64,000 bases of DNA from Aspidiotus rigidus (taxonomy: Eukaryota; Arthropoda; Insecta; Hemiptera; Diaspididae). The stretch lies in contig JAVHKY010000028.1 of the NCBI GenBank assembly GCA_035079385.1, positions 4,154,001 to 4,218,000 of the forward strand, written 5' to 3'. How positions within the stretch are numbered: position 1 is the stretch's first letter; each line of letters starts with the position of its first letter. This document shows positions 21,980 to 33,170 of the stretch, piece by piece. The translations under genes and the position numbers were made by a program. The notes beneath the pieces are model-generated. The model did no database searches. It had not been told where the DNA came from and saw only the letters and a list, made by a program, of their open reading frames with translations.

Positions 21980-22440
21980 GAGACTCCTTAATCAAAAAGT
22001 CAATGACCTCCCTGCGTCCAATTTCTGTCTCAATTTAAAATATTTTTCTTTTCATTAGCTCACTATTTCAAGCATTAACACCTATTCATCCATGCTATCT
22101 CCTTTTCTAGGTTACTCTCGACCTTCCACAGTGATTTCCTACAACTAGTCAGTATTTTAAGCGGAGAAATTTGGAAGTCTCTAATAAGGGAGCCATTGAA
22201 CTCCCGTTGGACTTTTGTCTCACATCAGAACATTTGTCATTCCATTAGCTCGCTATTTCTATCATCAACTTCAATTTGTTCTTGCTATCCTCTTCTCTAG
22301 ATTACGCTCCACCTTCCAGAATGATTTTCTACAACTAATTAGTATTTCAAGCAGCGAAATTTGAAAGTCTAATCAGGAGGCCAATGACCTCCCTGCGTCG
22401 GATTTTTGTCTCACTTCAGAACATTTGTCATTCCATGAGC
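21980..22440. repeat. Three diverged ~180-bp monomers related to the array introns
   Basis: Each copy has a CTACAACTA, AGTATTT, GAGAAATTTG, AATGACCTCCCTGCGTC, TTTTGTCTCA order. This matches the intron of the 553-bp units (GACTAGACATTATTTTAG, GAGAAATTTGGGAAG, GATGACCTCCCTGCGG, TTCTGTCTCAC). The introns of the array themselves contain two such sub-monomers. The repeat is therefore older than the exon amplification and extends past the gene's 3' end. Confidence 0.7.
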
Positions 22441-22839
22441 CCGCTATGAAACTAATCAGGCATAGAAGAAATGAATGATAGAAGGGAAGAAAAAAAAATC
22501 CAAAATTATTAATGATAATATTACAGTTTTTATTGCCCCCAGTTTCATTTGGAAGGAGTAAAATAATATCAAATCCTTTTTCAAACATTTTCTATAAAAA
22601 TTGAACCAGTACCTATAATAATAATTTCTCCATAGCAAATCCATAATAATTTTATTTCAAGTCTGAAAATACTGTATTGGAGTTGACCAACATTTTGTAC
22701 ATTGATCAAAATATCAACAATTAATCTGATAGTATGTATTGTCTTAATCAAGAAATTTTCCAACGGCGTGTTCAAATACAAACATTTGTCGTGTGAGTAA
22801 TTCAGTGAATGGTTCGCCAAATTAGGTGCTACTAAACAA

Positions 22840-23330
22840 GCGTAAGCAAACGTGTAATGAAATGTGCAATGCAATATTCGTTGTTCGCGGTATATGTTCG
22901 TTCGTGTGGACAGACGGGGAATGGTTGGCGAATCAACCTGCCACAAACCTCTTTTTTGAAATGCATTGCGAACGTCAATGAAGAAAAGATTGATTTGTTT
23001 TTTATTTGTTACTCTTCACAACACAGCTGATGCGTTTGGGGTAAATTGTCGGGAAAAAATTACACACGTGCACATCACACTTCTCATCAAATTCCAGAAA
23101 AATCCGCCAATTCTGGTCCACACGATCGAATGAACAACGAATATGCGAAAATATGGTCTAGACGGTGTCACGAATACCCTTTGTGTTCCTCGAAAAAACC
23201 GACACGATTCGGATCGCGACAATCCGAAGCAAATATTACAATTCTGTTTGTCGCGCTGTTTTTCCTAGTCCAAACGACACGTTATTACTCCTACATTACG
23301 CCTTTCATTACGAGTTCGCTTACGGTCATG
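22840..23330. repeat. Degenerate inverted repeats
   Basis: ATTCGTTGTTCGCGG ... TTCGTGTGGAC at 22869-22912 is inverted in diverged form at 23108-23150 (GTCCACACGATCG ... AACAACGAATATGCG). GTAAGC ... GTAATGAAATG near 22850 is inverted near 23288-23320. This is probably a decayed foldback DNA element. The open frames here have no recognisable domains. Confidence 0.45.
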
Positions 23331-23601
23331 TGGACGCGGCCAAAGAATGCACGTCACTGAAGGTGTTTCATGGAAACATCATGTTTGGCAACGCCGCGCG
23401 TTAGGACCTACCTTCTACGTTGGAGTATGACGTTTATATGCAAAGCAGTGTGTCGACCAAGACCTCCCTATCCACGTATTATGTGACGTGAAGTAATGTG
23501 TCGGCAAAGACCTCTCTACGATACACCAGTGTGTGAGCTGTGTGTCAAAGACCTCCCTATGCATGCAAAATAACTTAGACCTCCCTGGGTATGGTTTGTA
23601 A

Positions 23602-23603
<2 letters not shown>

Positions 23604-23643
<40 letters not shown>
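23604..23643. repeat. (GT)n microsatellite
   Basis: About twenty GT units. Upstream, the GACCTCCCT/GACCTCTCT motif occurs four times (near 23460, 23510, 23550 and 23579). Confidence 0.9.
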
Positions 23644-23646
<3 letters not shown>

Positions 23647-23784
23647 GGTGGGAACAGTGAACTAGATGGCAAGTGGGAATACATATTTGACTATTGAAAG
23701 TTCAAACGTTATGAGCTCTCATGAAATATGGTATCTTTCAGCAAGTGATAGTCCGTCGGCGGCGTGCTCTTTGCGAGCCCGTAA

Positions 23785-23876
23785 TCATGAAACAGCGAGC
23801 GCGAAGCGTGAGCCTGTCTGGCGCCGCAGGCCTAGCCGCCAGGCGCGCCGAAGGCGTGCCGCAAGCGGCTAGTAAA
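23785..23876. repeat. GC-rich palindromic cluster at the right break
   Basis: A very GC-rich patch (GAGCGCGAAGCGTGAGCC, GGCGCCGCAGGCCTAGCCG, AGGCGCGCCGAAGGCG) of interleaved short palindromes ends exactly where the retrotransposon sequence resumes. It may be the end of an inserted element. Confidence 0.45.
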
Positions 23877-24125
23877 ATAATAAACGAATGGACACCCAGG
23901 GACAAAAAACGAAGCAGAGGTAGACCAGTTTCACGGTGGAGGGATGATATAGTTGGGTAACGGGGATTATGTGGGAAAGAACAGCCCAAAACAAAGAAGC
24001 ATGGAAACAATTGGGGGAGGCCTATGCCCTAAGGGGTTGAGTAGTTCGGTGGATTGGATAAATTATTTATCAGAAATATTATTGTAAAAAAACGAGCTAC
24101 GTAATAAAGGCTGATTATTATTATC
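23877..24125 (+). pseudogene. 3' end of an RTE-type retrotransposon
   Basis: The translation NEWTPRDKKRSRGRP and VSRWRDDIVG is the conserved C-terminal tail of RTE-group reverse transcriptases. After two frame changes comes WKQLGEAYALRG and a stop. The 3' end is AT-rich and runs into a short ATTATTATT tail near 24115-24122. The first codons continue exactly where the fragment at 6536-7445 stops, sharing the 8-bp ATAATAAA. Confidence 0.75.
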
Positions 24126-24593
24126 TTCTTTGGAATATTTAGTATCGAACACTCGAGATGAAACCTTCCATCGAGTTCGAGAAGGAAAAGTAACCAAAGC
24201 GATAAAAGTCGACAGGAAAAGTACTGCACGATAAGTCGATCCCGTTTGATCATGCTCAACCCTCGTCAACTTCGCAAGGTATCGACGAGGGGAATTCAGT
24301 TCAACTTTGTAGCTCGAGAAGTTCGATAGTAGAGTCGTTAGATGACAGATCAAGAGTCCGTGTATTATTTCTTTATTAATGCTATTTCATCCCGCCATTC
24401 ATTATAGGCGATGAATATAGTTGTCACTCATGTGTAAAATAAAAGATCAAGGTTCGTGTAATTGTATTTGTGTTTAAAATCCTAACAGATCGAGACTTAA
24501 CCTAAGAAAATCAGTGCCTGTCGAGTAAAATCACCAAATACATACAATTGAAATTTTAGCTACGTAAGACGATTTACTACAGATTACTGCCGA

Positions 24594-24686
24594 GTGTTGG
24601 CAAGTTAGCAATAAACGACCAGCGACTCGTGCAGGTCCGCAAACCTGCACTCCGTAGCTGGTCGTTTATTGTTAACTGGCCAACAC
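24594..24686. repeat. 93-nt foldback hairpin
   Basis: A 30-bp left arm (GTGTTGGCAAGTTAGCAATA ...) is mirrored at 24657-24686 with two mismatches. Inside it lies a further 8-bp perfect stem (GTGCAGGT/ACCTGCAC). Size and shape would suit a miniature foldback transposon; a pre-miRNA-like transcript is possible but unsupported. Confidence 0.75.
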
Positions 24687-24826
24687 TGTGCAGTACGCTA
24701 TTTTATTGTATACAGGTGAGGTAAGTGCCGAATATCAGTTCTCTTCGCACGTTTTGCTGTTTTGTGTTCATACAAAGTGCAAGAATGAGAAGTGCAAAAC
24801 GCCTCGAACATCCAACAAGCTTCAGT

Positions 24827-24893
24827 AGCCAGTTGGTTGAGCGACGGACACCTAACCAAAGTGACGCGGGTTCGAATCTCGGTAGCGCAGGTA
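24827..24893 (+). repeat. tRNA-like SINE head
   Basis: TAGCCAGTTGGTTGAGCG fits an RNA polymerase III A box and GGGTTCGAATC a B box, about 35 nt apart. The acceptor and anticodon stems do not close as in a working tRNA, so a tRNA-derived SINE fragment is more likely. Confidence 0.5.
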
Positions 24894-25083
24894 CGGTAAA
24901 ACTCATAAATGCCCTAGGAAATTAAAGAGAATTGATCATGATCAATTCTCTCATTCAACTGTCACACGTTAGTCATTTGTAAACTACGCGCGACAATATG
25001 AAATACACGACTAGAATTTTGATAATTATGCAAACATATGTAACATTGCAATATTATTTTTCAATATCGTATTTCAATTACAG

Positions 25084-28000
25084 ACCCGCAATTCGTAATC
25101 AATAAATGGAAGAAATTAAAAACTCAATATGAAACGGCCAAGAAGAATTCAATGACCAAAGGGTCACCGAAGAAAATAAAATTGTCACCTCATCACGAGC
25201 GGATGAAATTTCTTACGGCAAACGCCTTCTTCAAGTAAGAATGAATATTTTATGATATTTAAATCATTTATGTAAAAGGGTTATTCAGCTAACATGTACA
25301 GACAGAGATGACAAACGGTCGATTTCTTATATTGTTTTTGTCACCTACTCTTTAGCGACATCAATTGTTTTCGTAAAGTTTTTCGTTTCACCAAATTCCT
25401 TTTTGTACCGAATTTTTGTATTGCTGCAAAAAAAATTTCGTATGTACAGGTACCATTTTATTCTCCAATTTATGTGACTGATGGGTGACCGATTTGAGAG
25501 GTGAAATAATGATTGTAGGTTATTTTCCACATTCTTTTCTACCTTCGTCAATATTCATATAAAATTTCACTACTTTTGACGTGGAACACGTCTATACGCT
25601 GGGTACGAAATTGGAAAAGCGAAATTGGAAAAGCGACACCAAAAAATGACAGCTGAACCGACACCGACACTTGAATATCCATAATTTGAAAGAAAAAAAG
25701 GTTCATGCTATGTATTGTAGTAAGCCTGCAATAAAAGGTAATTGAAACCTATATGAACGAGATTGGGTACCTACCCTAAACTCTGTATATAAGATTCATT
25801 TGTTCTCACTGAAATTTCTCTCTTATTACACTCTCCCACCCTCTCACTCAGAATAGGAATATATCTCAGGTAAAATATCAACTTACCTGCCACTGGTTTT
25901 CATCAAGTTCACTTCTTCCAAATAAAGAATATTATATCCATCTATTTGACTATTCTATTTTTCATAGTGGTTCATTTATCTACTAGTTTATTGAATTTTC
26001 CTTATTGTTGTTGTGCGAATTTTCATTTTTTAATTAATCACCTAATTTATTTATTCATTTTCGCGAGTTTTCTGTTTTTTTTTTTTTTTTTTTTTTTCGT
26101 TTTTTTTTTCTTATTTGTTCGTTTATTTTTTTGGTGTTTATTATTTATTCATTGATTCATTCATTTATTGTCAATTAATTGTTTTTTGATAATTAATTTT
26201 TCTCATTTCCCCTCCATCTATTCATTTATCGTTCACTATCGTTGATTATCCTTCGTTATTGTTGTTTCGCCAGACAGAGGCAAGTTGAAGAATTTCTTTG
26301 GATTTAATATTCAAATTTGATTGTACTTCAGGAATTTGAACTCACGCGAGTATTTTCTTCACTATTCAGGAATTACACTTCTTCATTATTAATTTCCTTG
26401 AACACACATCCGTGAATCGCGTCTGGATAATTTCTTCCTAAGTTGATAAAGATTGCGTAATTATCTCATTGAACAGATGTTTCGTAAATTATAGGTAGTA
26501 ATTTTTTTTTTTCTCTCTCATTCAGTCGTACGTTGTGAAATAAAAATTTGAAATTCTTACAAAATATCGTGAAATTTTTCCCGCATTTATTTGCATTAGT
26601 TCATTCGTTAGCGCGTGCAGTTAATCAGTTGATAAAGAGTAATTTGTTTAATTATCAATTATTTTACTTGACTCAATATTTATACGATGGACATCATTTA
26701 TTTTTTTCTCGTGTTTCGCTATTGTATGAAGAATAAAAAACACTCGACAGAAACTCATCTCAGTCATTCATTCAGAGAAATTTTGCGATTAGGACGAGAA
26801 CTTGGGAGTGGAACTTCTTCTGATGAGTCTTGCAGTCAGCTGAAAGCCAAGAACCGAATTCAACTGAATTTCAACAGGTAGGAGGAAAGCTGGGAGTCAG
26901 CTTCATTTAAACCTTTGCAAGCCCAAATTTTTGTAGCTCTCCCACCACATGAGTTTTCACCATCTACGTTTCGGCTTGGCAGTAATTTAACGAAAAAATA
27001 CTCCGGTTTGATCTCATACACGTGTTCCACGCTTCCTTTTTATAAAAAATATGATGTTAGGGGGGGTCTAGGGGGGGCGAAGCCCCCCCTGGAGTTTTTC
27101 ATTTTTCTTAATCTCTGAGAAAAGAATTTCGTTTGTGTTACATCATTGCTGAAAAATTATTTATTTATTTTTGGTACGTTTGTCATCCCTGCATATGGAA
27201 CGCGAGTTCGTAATCTTAGCAGCATGAGCTTGAAAAGTCTGCGAGAAAGCAGCTCTTATTCATTGACTATACTTACTGACTTGTAGCTGTTTCTTGATTT
27301 CATTAGCTGGCTTTTGGCTGGATTGAAATCCAATCAAGGATAATTAGCTGTTTAAACCTATCACCCCTGTATATTTTCGAGTTTTGCATTTTAACGATAT
27401 CATACGGTAGCGCCGCGTCAACGCTAATTTGAACCAAGTTCTGTAACCGCCAGTGAAGCGATAAGCCAACAATCCATAGAATAACGTCTGTAGGGCTCTA
27501 TATTATCTATAATGGGTATTCGCAGACGCCGTTTTGGGTGTAAAGGATTTTTCCCCATAAGAGCCCATGTTATAAATTCGTGTTTGTCAATGAAGGATTA
27601 CTCGAGGATGACTGGATAGATTTTTTTGAAATGACCCGCGTTGGAAAAGAAATTTTGTGTACAATACAGGATCTTCTCTTTGAGTTTTCTCTGAAAGCAT
27701 TATTTTCCGACTTATCAATGAATGAACGAAACATAGATAAAACGCGTCTGAAACACTTACGTTTGCCGTTCGTTACGTTCGTTCCTGAGCGCTCGGGCCT
27801 AAAAACGCATTCCATTTATTAATCGATAACTCGAAAAATAATACTTTTAGAGAAAAATCGAAGAGAAGATCGTGTATTGTCCATAAAATTTCCTTTCCAA
27901 CGCGTGTCATTCCAAAAAAATCCATCGAGCCGTTCTCCAGTTACCCTTCATTGAAAAACACGAATTTAACATAGACTCTTATGGGGAAAAATTCTGCTTG

Positions 28001-29799
28001 AACACAAAATAACGTCTTCAAATATCCATCAAATATAGAGCCCCAACGTCTCCTTGCACAACTACACAGATATCCTTTTGAAACTGTTGCGTCTTGTAGC
28101 ATTGAACAACTTTTACAGAACTCTGTTCATAATCATTTATCATGTTGAGTGGGAGAATTTAACATGTCATGTTGAATTACAATAAAGCTCACATGCAAAA
28201 ACTCTGTAGACTTACTGGCGTGAATTCGTCGTTGGTGGTTAATAGAACAAACGTTTTGTACCAATCGTACGTTGATCTCATTTTAATAAAAAGAAAAAAA
28301 TTCGGTCTACACACTAATCAGTATATCCATTACCTACACTAAGCAACAAATCTGAACTAGGCCTATAATTGTAATTTATACAAGAACAAAAGTATGTATG
28401 TTTCAAATAGTATATTACGCTATAAGGGACGGAGGAGAGCGATTTCTATACGAGCGCTTTGGCGACCCGAGCCGCGGCGAGGGCCGCCATGCAGCGCGAG
28501 TATATCGCTTTCCTCCGTTCACGTGTGGCGTACGCTATTTTTCGGTTCACATTAATAAAAATTCAAACGCGAGATGATTCATAATTAAAATTTTTACTTT
28601 TTTATTAGAGCATCATAAAATTGTTGATGGAAAACAAAATTGTAATTTTCTTACAATTATTGATGAACACAAGGAAAAATTCGATTGTTGTATTTAAAAT
28701 TATTAAAAGATCATTTTCGTTCGCGACCGCCAAAATGTTCGACGCATATAGAATAGGCGCATGCGCGCAATTGAACTCTTCTAGCTCTAAAGTAAAAAAA
28801 CGCGTTTTGCGTCCTACAACGAAGCACCGATTGTTATCAACAACAATTGATCATAGAATGTTTGATAACATGAAAATATACTTATATAAAATCTTCTTCT
28901 ATGAAATGAAAAAAAAAAAAATCAAGAAGATTCATCAAATATTCGCTGAGGAATTCGTGATTTTGTAGAATACTATTATTTATTTTCATTAAAGGAAGAA
29001 ACACACAATGTCCCACAACATTACGAATTACTCAGCGAATATACTCTTGATGAATCTTCCTGATTCTCTTTTATTCGATAGAAGAAGATATCTGTATTTT
29101 GTAGTTATCAAACATCTGATAATCATTTGTTGTTGATAAGAACTTTACATTCTTCAAATACATGGTTCTTGGAGGTTTCCCATGATTACTCGAAAGTACG
29201 AGTCAATCTCGAAAACGGAATACGACATTGAATTCAGCGCGAAAAATAGGTACTTTTAGAAACATATTCTCTCGTTCTTGTAAATTTTTGTTTGTCGAGT
29301 TGTGATTATTCGCCTTTTTTCTCGCTTCATTTTTGATCGATAGGAAGCACAAATTATTGATGAATAACAAATAGTGTATCTGTAGGGAACCTATTTTTTT
29401 TAGAAATGATTCTTGCTCTCGGTCCTATCTTTGTGTTGCGCGCATAGTGCAGCAAGTACAAATGCTGCAATGAACATACTTATTACAAAATTCTTATATC
29501 AATTCTTTCTATCCAATAGGCCTCGAAGACTAATTGCAGATCCGGCGACAACACGTACAAGTGTTATCGTTACCGGTAGCGCAGAAGAGGCTCCAGCAGC
29601 CGGTGCAATCGAGGTAAAAGTGAAAAAACTGTCCGAGTCGGCCTCGGCCTACCTCTCATCGACATCAGCTAATCCGTCAGATACGTCAGACCAAGATGAC
29701 GAATTGTTGTTAAAAATTATTTCTTCGAAGTTGGAGAGATTATCTCCAACTTCACGAAGAAAAAAAAGGCAACAAATTTTGAACGTCATTTTTGACTAA
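25084..29799 (+). CDS. MADF-BESS-type DNA-binding protein, 3' two exons (5' part not found)
   Basis: The exon at 25084-25234 enters in phase 1 after TTACAG and leaves in phase 2 before GTAAGA. It encodes the second half of a MADF-like domain (FVINKWKKLKTQYETAKKN ... HHERMKFLTANAFF). It joins in the same phase to 29520-29799 (acceptor CCAATAG), which reads through an Ala/Ser/Thr-rich linker. That exon ends with DDELLLKIISSKLERLSP and RRKKRQQILNVIFD, a BESS motif, then TAA. MADF-BESS proteins are insect transcriptional regulators; MADF binds DNA and BESS mediates protein contacts. The first MADF half (the aromatic, PxLW-like part) must lie upstream, but I could not place it. The 4.3-kb intron is filled with foldback elements. 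Confidence 0.65.
26072..26110. repeat. Poly-T tracts
   Basis: Two long T runs in a T-rich stretch (25.9-26.2 kb) inside the MADF-BESS intron. The open frame over them (25946-26155) is only Phe/Leu low complexity. Confidence 0.8.
27070..27090. repeat. G7/C7 hairpin
   Basis: A run of seven G, then CGAAG, then seven C, preceded by another G-run (27060-27066). It is a strong short stem-loop with no T-tract and is not a terminator in this eukaryotic setting. It is probably a piece of a dispersed element. Confidence 0.7.
27484..28055. mobile_element. Foldback element with ~150-210 bp inverted arms
   Basis: The left arm (27545-27700: TTTTTCCCCATAAGAG, AAATTCGTGTTTGTCAATGA, GAAATGACCCGCGTTGGAAA) is mirrored at 27846-27997. 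Weaker similarity continues outwards to AGGGCTCTATATT near 27492 and its inverse near 28035. The central ~145 bp is unpaired. An 80-codon frame (27580-27822) spans the arm and centre but has no recognised domain. Confidence 0.75.
28430..28530. repeat. GC-rich imperfect palindrome
   Basis: GACGGAGGAGAGCGAT (28430-28445) is loosely inverted as ATCGCTTTCCTCCGTTCACG (28506-28525) around a GC-rich centre (GAGCCGCGGCGAGGGCCGCC). It may be a small DNA element. Confidence 0.5.
28833..29140. mobile_element. Foldback element with ~125-bp inverted arms
   Basis: The left arm (28833-28962) includes GTTATCAACAACAATTGATC, ATCTTCTTCTATGAA, GAAGATTCATCAA and TTCGCTGAGGAATTCGT. It is inverted in diverged form at 29018-29140. 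An open frame at 28621-28968 crosses the left arm and is not considered a gene. Confidence 0.7.
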
Positions 29800-31000
29800 T
29801 TTTTTTTTTTTATTAATAACCTCAGCATATTTTTAATATTTAAGTGATCTTTTTTTTTTATTAATATGTATAGGTACTGTATAAATACAAAAATAAATGA
29901 TAATTCTGTCCACTATAATACACGTAAATTTATTGATAATAATGATATCAAATCATACTTATTGGTTAAACAGAATAACGTCATTGCAAACGCAAGTATG
30001 TCTAACAAAGAATATTTATCAACTATTCAGATTGTTGAAATGTATTGGATGATGATTCTGGAGAGAGTGATGTTCCATGACATTCCTCTGAAGCGAACAG
30101 CTCTTCGAAACGTCGTGCGTAACGAGGACGGTATTTCGATCTACATGCATTAAGTTTTCTGTTTCAGAAGCGGATAATTGAAAAGCCTGAGACCCCCACG
30201 TAAACGAAAAGATATTCTCGTGGAGCAAGCTCAATATAAACCCCAGAAAATCACGTTTCCTGCAAGAACAGATCGGCAGGGACGCGACCAAGGGTATATA
30301 TCACATGGGGTGAAATTCCTGAGTCAGCCGCTCCCACAAATACAGAAGAAAAAGAAGCCACTTACAGCACAAAGATCGACCCAGCGTTGTCCTGAATGTC
30401 GTTTGCGTTTCGGCCATTTACCATCCTGCCGTCGCTACTAAAGCCATCGTGAAGAGCACGGACACACAAAGGTGTTGTAAAATTGGCACACCGGTGACAA
30501 AGTTGTCGTACACACGTACGGGGTGGTTAGGAGGGACCGTGTCTGTATCTCTGGCACGGCCGTATGTGAAATTTTAGGGATTTTGGAGTTCGAGAACGAA
30601 TGTGTAGTCAGATGGCCGAATGTTACGCGTATATTTTGTACAACAATGTGCGTAAACAGAAATACCCGAGGAACTATATTGGTCAACTGGTTACAGTATA
30701 CCGATACGACGCCGCGTAATAGTTTTACGACTTCAGCTGATACAAATGAAACACGTGTCTCGCGCGAAATCTCTTCTCTGTCGCTCCTCTACGGTACTTT
30801 CGTATTATATTCGCATTTTCCCTTCCAAGAGCTGAAATTGAGCTCTTCGACAAATGTTAGAGAATATTATCAAATACATTACAAGAGGAAAGGTTTAGGC
30901 TATCAGTATAAAATTATGACGAGTAACTTATTACGTAAAAGCGAGATATTGTTGAAAGAAGGGTACAATACACGAATATTCTTATAGTATCTCACTCGCT
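29800..31000. other. Unassigned frames downstream of the MADF-BESS gene
   Basis: Frames at 29866-30153, 30178-30441 and 30523-30987 are open but match nothing I recognise. The second ends in a Cys/His-containing tail (RCPECRLRFGHLPSC) that could be a partial zinc-binding motif. The region may be the U3 part of the LTR-like sequence that follows. Confidence 0.25.
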
Positions 31001-31205
31001 CTCAGATATTTTGCTATTCTTCTCTGTTAGTCTCATTAGTTAAATGGCAAAGAATACTATATAAACAGCAAAGCCGAGCATGATAAGTCAGTTCGTCAGT
31101 CTGTAAGCTCAGCGCAGTTCCTAGCTTACGCTTTCAACTTACTATTGTTGTCTTTGAATATAATTACGTTTGAAGTAATTGGCGCCCGTGTTGTTCCGGG
31201 ACAGA
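31001..31205 (+). mobile_element. LTR-like end with TATA box and primer-binding-like site
   Basis: TATATAAA at 31058-31065 is followed by CAGTTCGTCAGTCTGT and then, 115 nt later, TGGCGCCCGTG at 31180. TGGCGCC is the core of the primer-binding site complementary to lysine tRNA used by many insect Ty3/Gypsy elements, directly after the LTR. The following GTTGTTCCGGGACAG departs from the usual tRNA match. No gag or pol follows, so at most this is the end of a solo or truncated LTR. Confidence 0.35.
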
Positions 31206-32276
31206 GAGCCGTTTTCGACGATCGACATTCAGTACAGTATTTTGGTGGTGCACGGTGGTGGATGGTGGGAACGTGCATATAACACAAAAGTAAGAAAGAG
31301 TTGTCCAGTCTGGTGCCTCCAAAAGGCCAACCGTTTAAATTTTGATTGCAACATCCCATATGTACTTCTTATTTATATCAATCGAAAGCCCGCGAAACGG
31401 TGAGTGAAACAAGGGGTCAATCGATGAGAACTTTTCACTTTTCAAGAAATTTCATACTTTTCTGAAACGTTTCGACTTTTCATTTCATAAAAAGACTTTT
31501 CATAAAAAATGCCCAATCCTAATCCTTACCGATATATTGGAACGATATACAGTGGTCAACGGAAGACGGCACATCTGTTAGCGGTTTAGCTGCAACAATC
31601 TTGATGTTCGTCACGTTGAAGAGGAGATTATGAGTTATCTTCGTAAATTAGACTTATCCAGTTATAGTCCAAGTTCTTAATCTTTTATTTTCGATTGTTT
31701 ATCATTACATATTTTTACCTTCTATTTTCGATTGTTTATTATTACATATTTTTACATCTTTCAATTCTTGATTGATTATTAACAGTTATTATTTACAATT
31801 ATTATTCCAATATCTAATTATTATTACATTACATTGATCATTTCTTTTGTTTCAATATCTATTATTCAAATTATAACTATGTTTGGTTCTTCCTGTGTTT
31901 CATTTTCCCTCTCTTCAGTTGCTATATTCTTCCTTGCGCTTCGGTATTTGGTTGATATGGCTTCTGTTGGCTGCTACCCTTGTCGTGGTGAGAGGGCTTA
32001 CGCTGGCTTCTTGTCAGTAACCAAATGCAGCTTGTTGTTGTTTGTTATTGTTGTTGTGAGTTCTTTAGTTTTGCTTAGGTTAGGATAGTTTGGGTTAGGA
32101 TTCCTTCATCTAAAAACCAAATAGATGGTGGCCTTGGAAATGGGCAATACTGCTCTAGTCAGTCTCTATGCCACAAATTCGTCGTCTACCGTGATTGTGG
32201 TACGATTGTTTGACCTCGTCTTTGAAGTTTCTCGTCTTTCAAGTTTTGTTTGTCATGAACCGTTTATACCAGTTGA
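31206..32276. other. AT-rich stretch without a recognisable gene
   Basis: Contains short imperfect repeats of TTTTCGATTGTTTATTATTACATATTTTTAC around 31685-31755. A hydrophobic frame at 31834-32088 is not convincing as a gene. Confidence 0.3.
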
Positions 32277-33170
32277 ATAACCTCGGTAAGGCGAGGAGAA
32301 ATTAACTCACCCACCGACATTCTATTTCACGAGTTGAGGCAACTTGCAGAAAAATTTGACAATCTTATCATTACAGGCGACTTTAATTGCCGTACAACAA
32401 TGACTAGCAACCTGGAACTAAGGCAGAGGGACGAAGATTTCCACTTGCTCATTAGTGACCTAGGTCTCTTGGTGAAGAATAATGATGTCCCTACTATGGT
32501 TCACCAAAACCGTCAAACTATCAATGACTATACATTCACCAGAGGTGCTGTACAGATCAAGGATTGGACAGTCCTGGAGGATGAGGAAAGCTACTCAATC
32601 CACCGCATGATCATGTTCAATATGGAAGAAACACTCACTCGCAATGCCTCTTATACCATAAGGAAACTGAACGAGGAAATGTTCAAACAAAGAACAAGAG
32701 ATTGCCCATTTATTGAGTGGAAAGCCAGAACCCCGGAAGAGGTTCAGGCAAAGGCTACTTCTATTGGAGAATGGCTCACATATGAAATGGACCTCTGCAC
32801 TACCACAACAGTAAGGAAGACCCAGCAGGTTCATTGGTGGAACAACGAACTAGAGATACTCAAAAGAGAAATTAAGAAGCTCCGGAGGCTAAAGAAAAGA
32901 TTCTTGAACACGGAAAGAGACATTGGTCTGACTGTGGAAATCAAAAGAAAGAAATGGGACTTGAAAACAGGCATATCCAGGGCCAAAGTGGCCAAATGGA
33001 GGGAGTTTGTAGGACTCGACCATCCTTGGGGAAGACCCTACAAACTAATTGTGAAACCACGTGGTAATAGCCTAGTACACCCCCATCTCATCAAGAGTAA
33101 TGGCTGCTGTACAACATCAATGGAAGAAGCTGAAGGATATCTCCACCCGAGTACAAGGCCACCTCTTTTG
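32277..33170 (+). pseudogene. R1-type non-LTR retrotransposon, endonuclease and linker fragment
   Basis: The open frame encodes the C-terminal half of an APE-type endonuclease and the linker to the reverse transcriptase. LIITGDFNCRT is the catalytic GDFN box. INDYTFTRGAVQIKDW and ESYSIHRMI occupy the position of the SDH box, with Asp replaced by Ile, so the nuclease would be inactive. Then come HWWNNELEILKREIKKLRR, a WW-N-x-EL linker, and GRPYKLIVK just before the RT would begin. The RT itself is missing; the frame runs on into Pro/Phe low complexity (33170-33400) containing a C10 run. The clade call (R1-like) rests on the linker and PYKL block. Confidence 0.75.

Noticed and set aside
23415..23684. 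Minus-strand 89-codon frame
   Set aside because: Contains a Thr-His run from the (GT)n microsatellite; no other support.
24827..24893. Functional tRNA gene
   Set aside because: A and B boxes are present, but acceptor and anticodon stems do not fold properly; a SINE head is more likely.
25946..26155. Hydrophobic membrane-protein frame
   Set aside because: Produced by poly-T low complexity.
27070..27090. Rho-independent terminator
   Set aside because: No T tract and a eukaryotic setting; probably part of a dispersed repeat.
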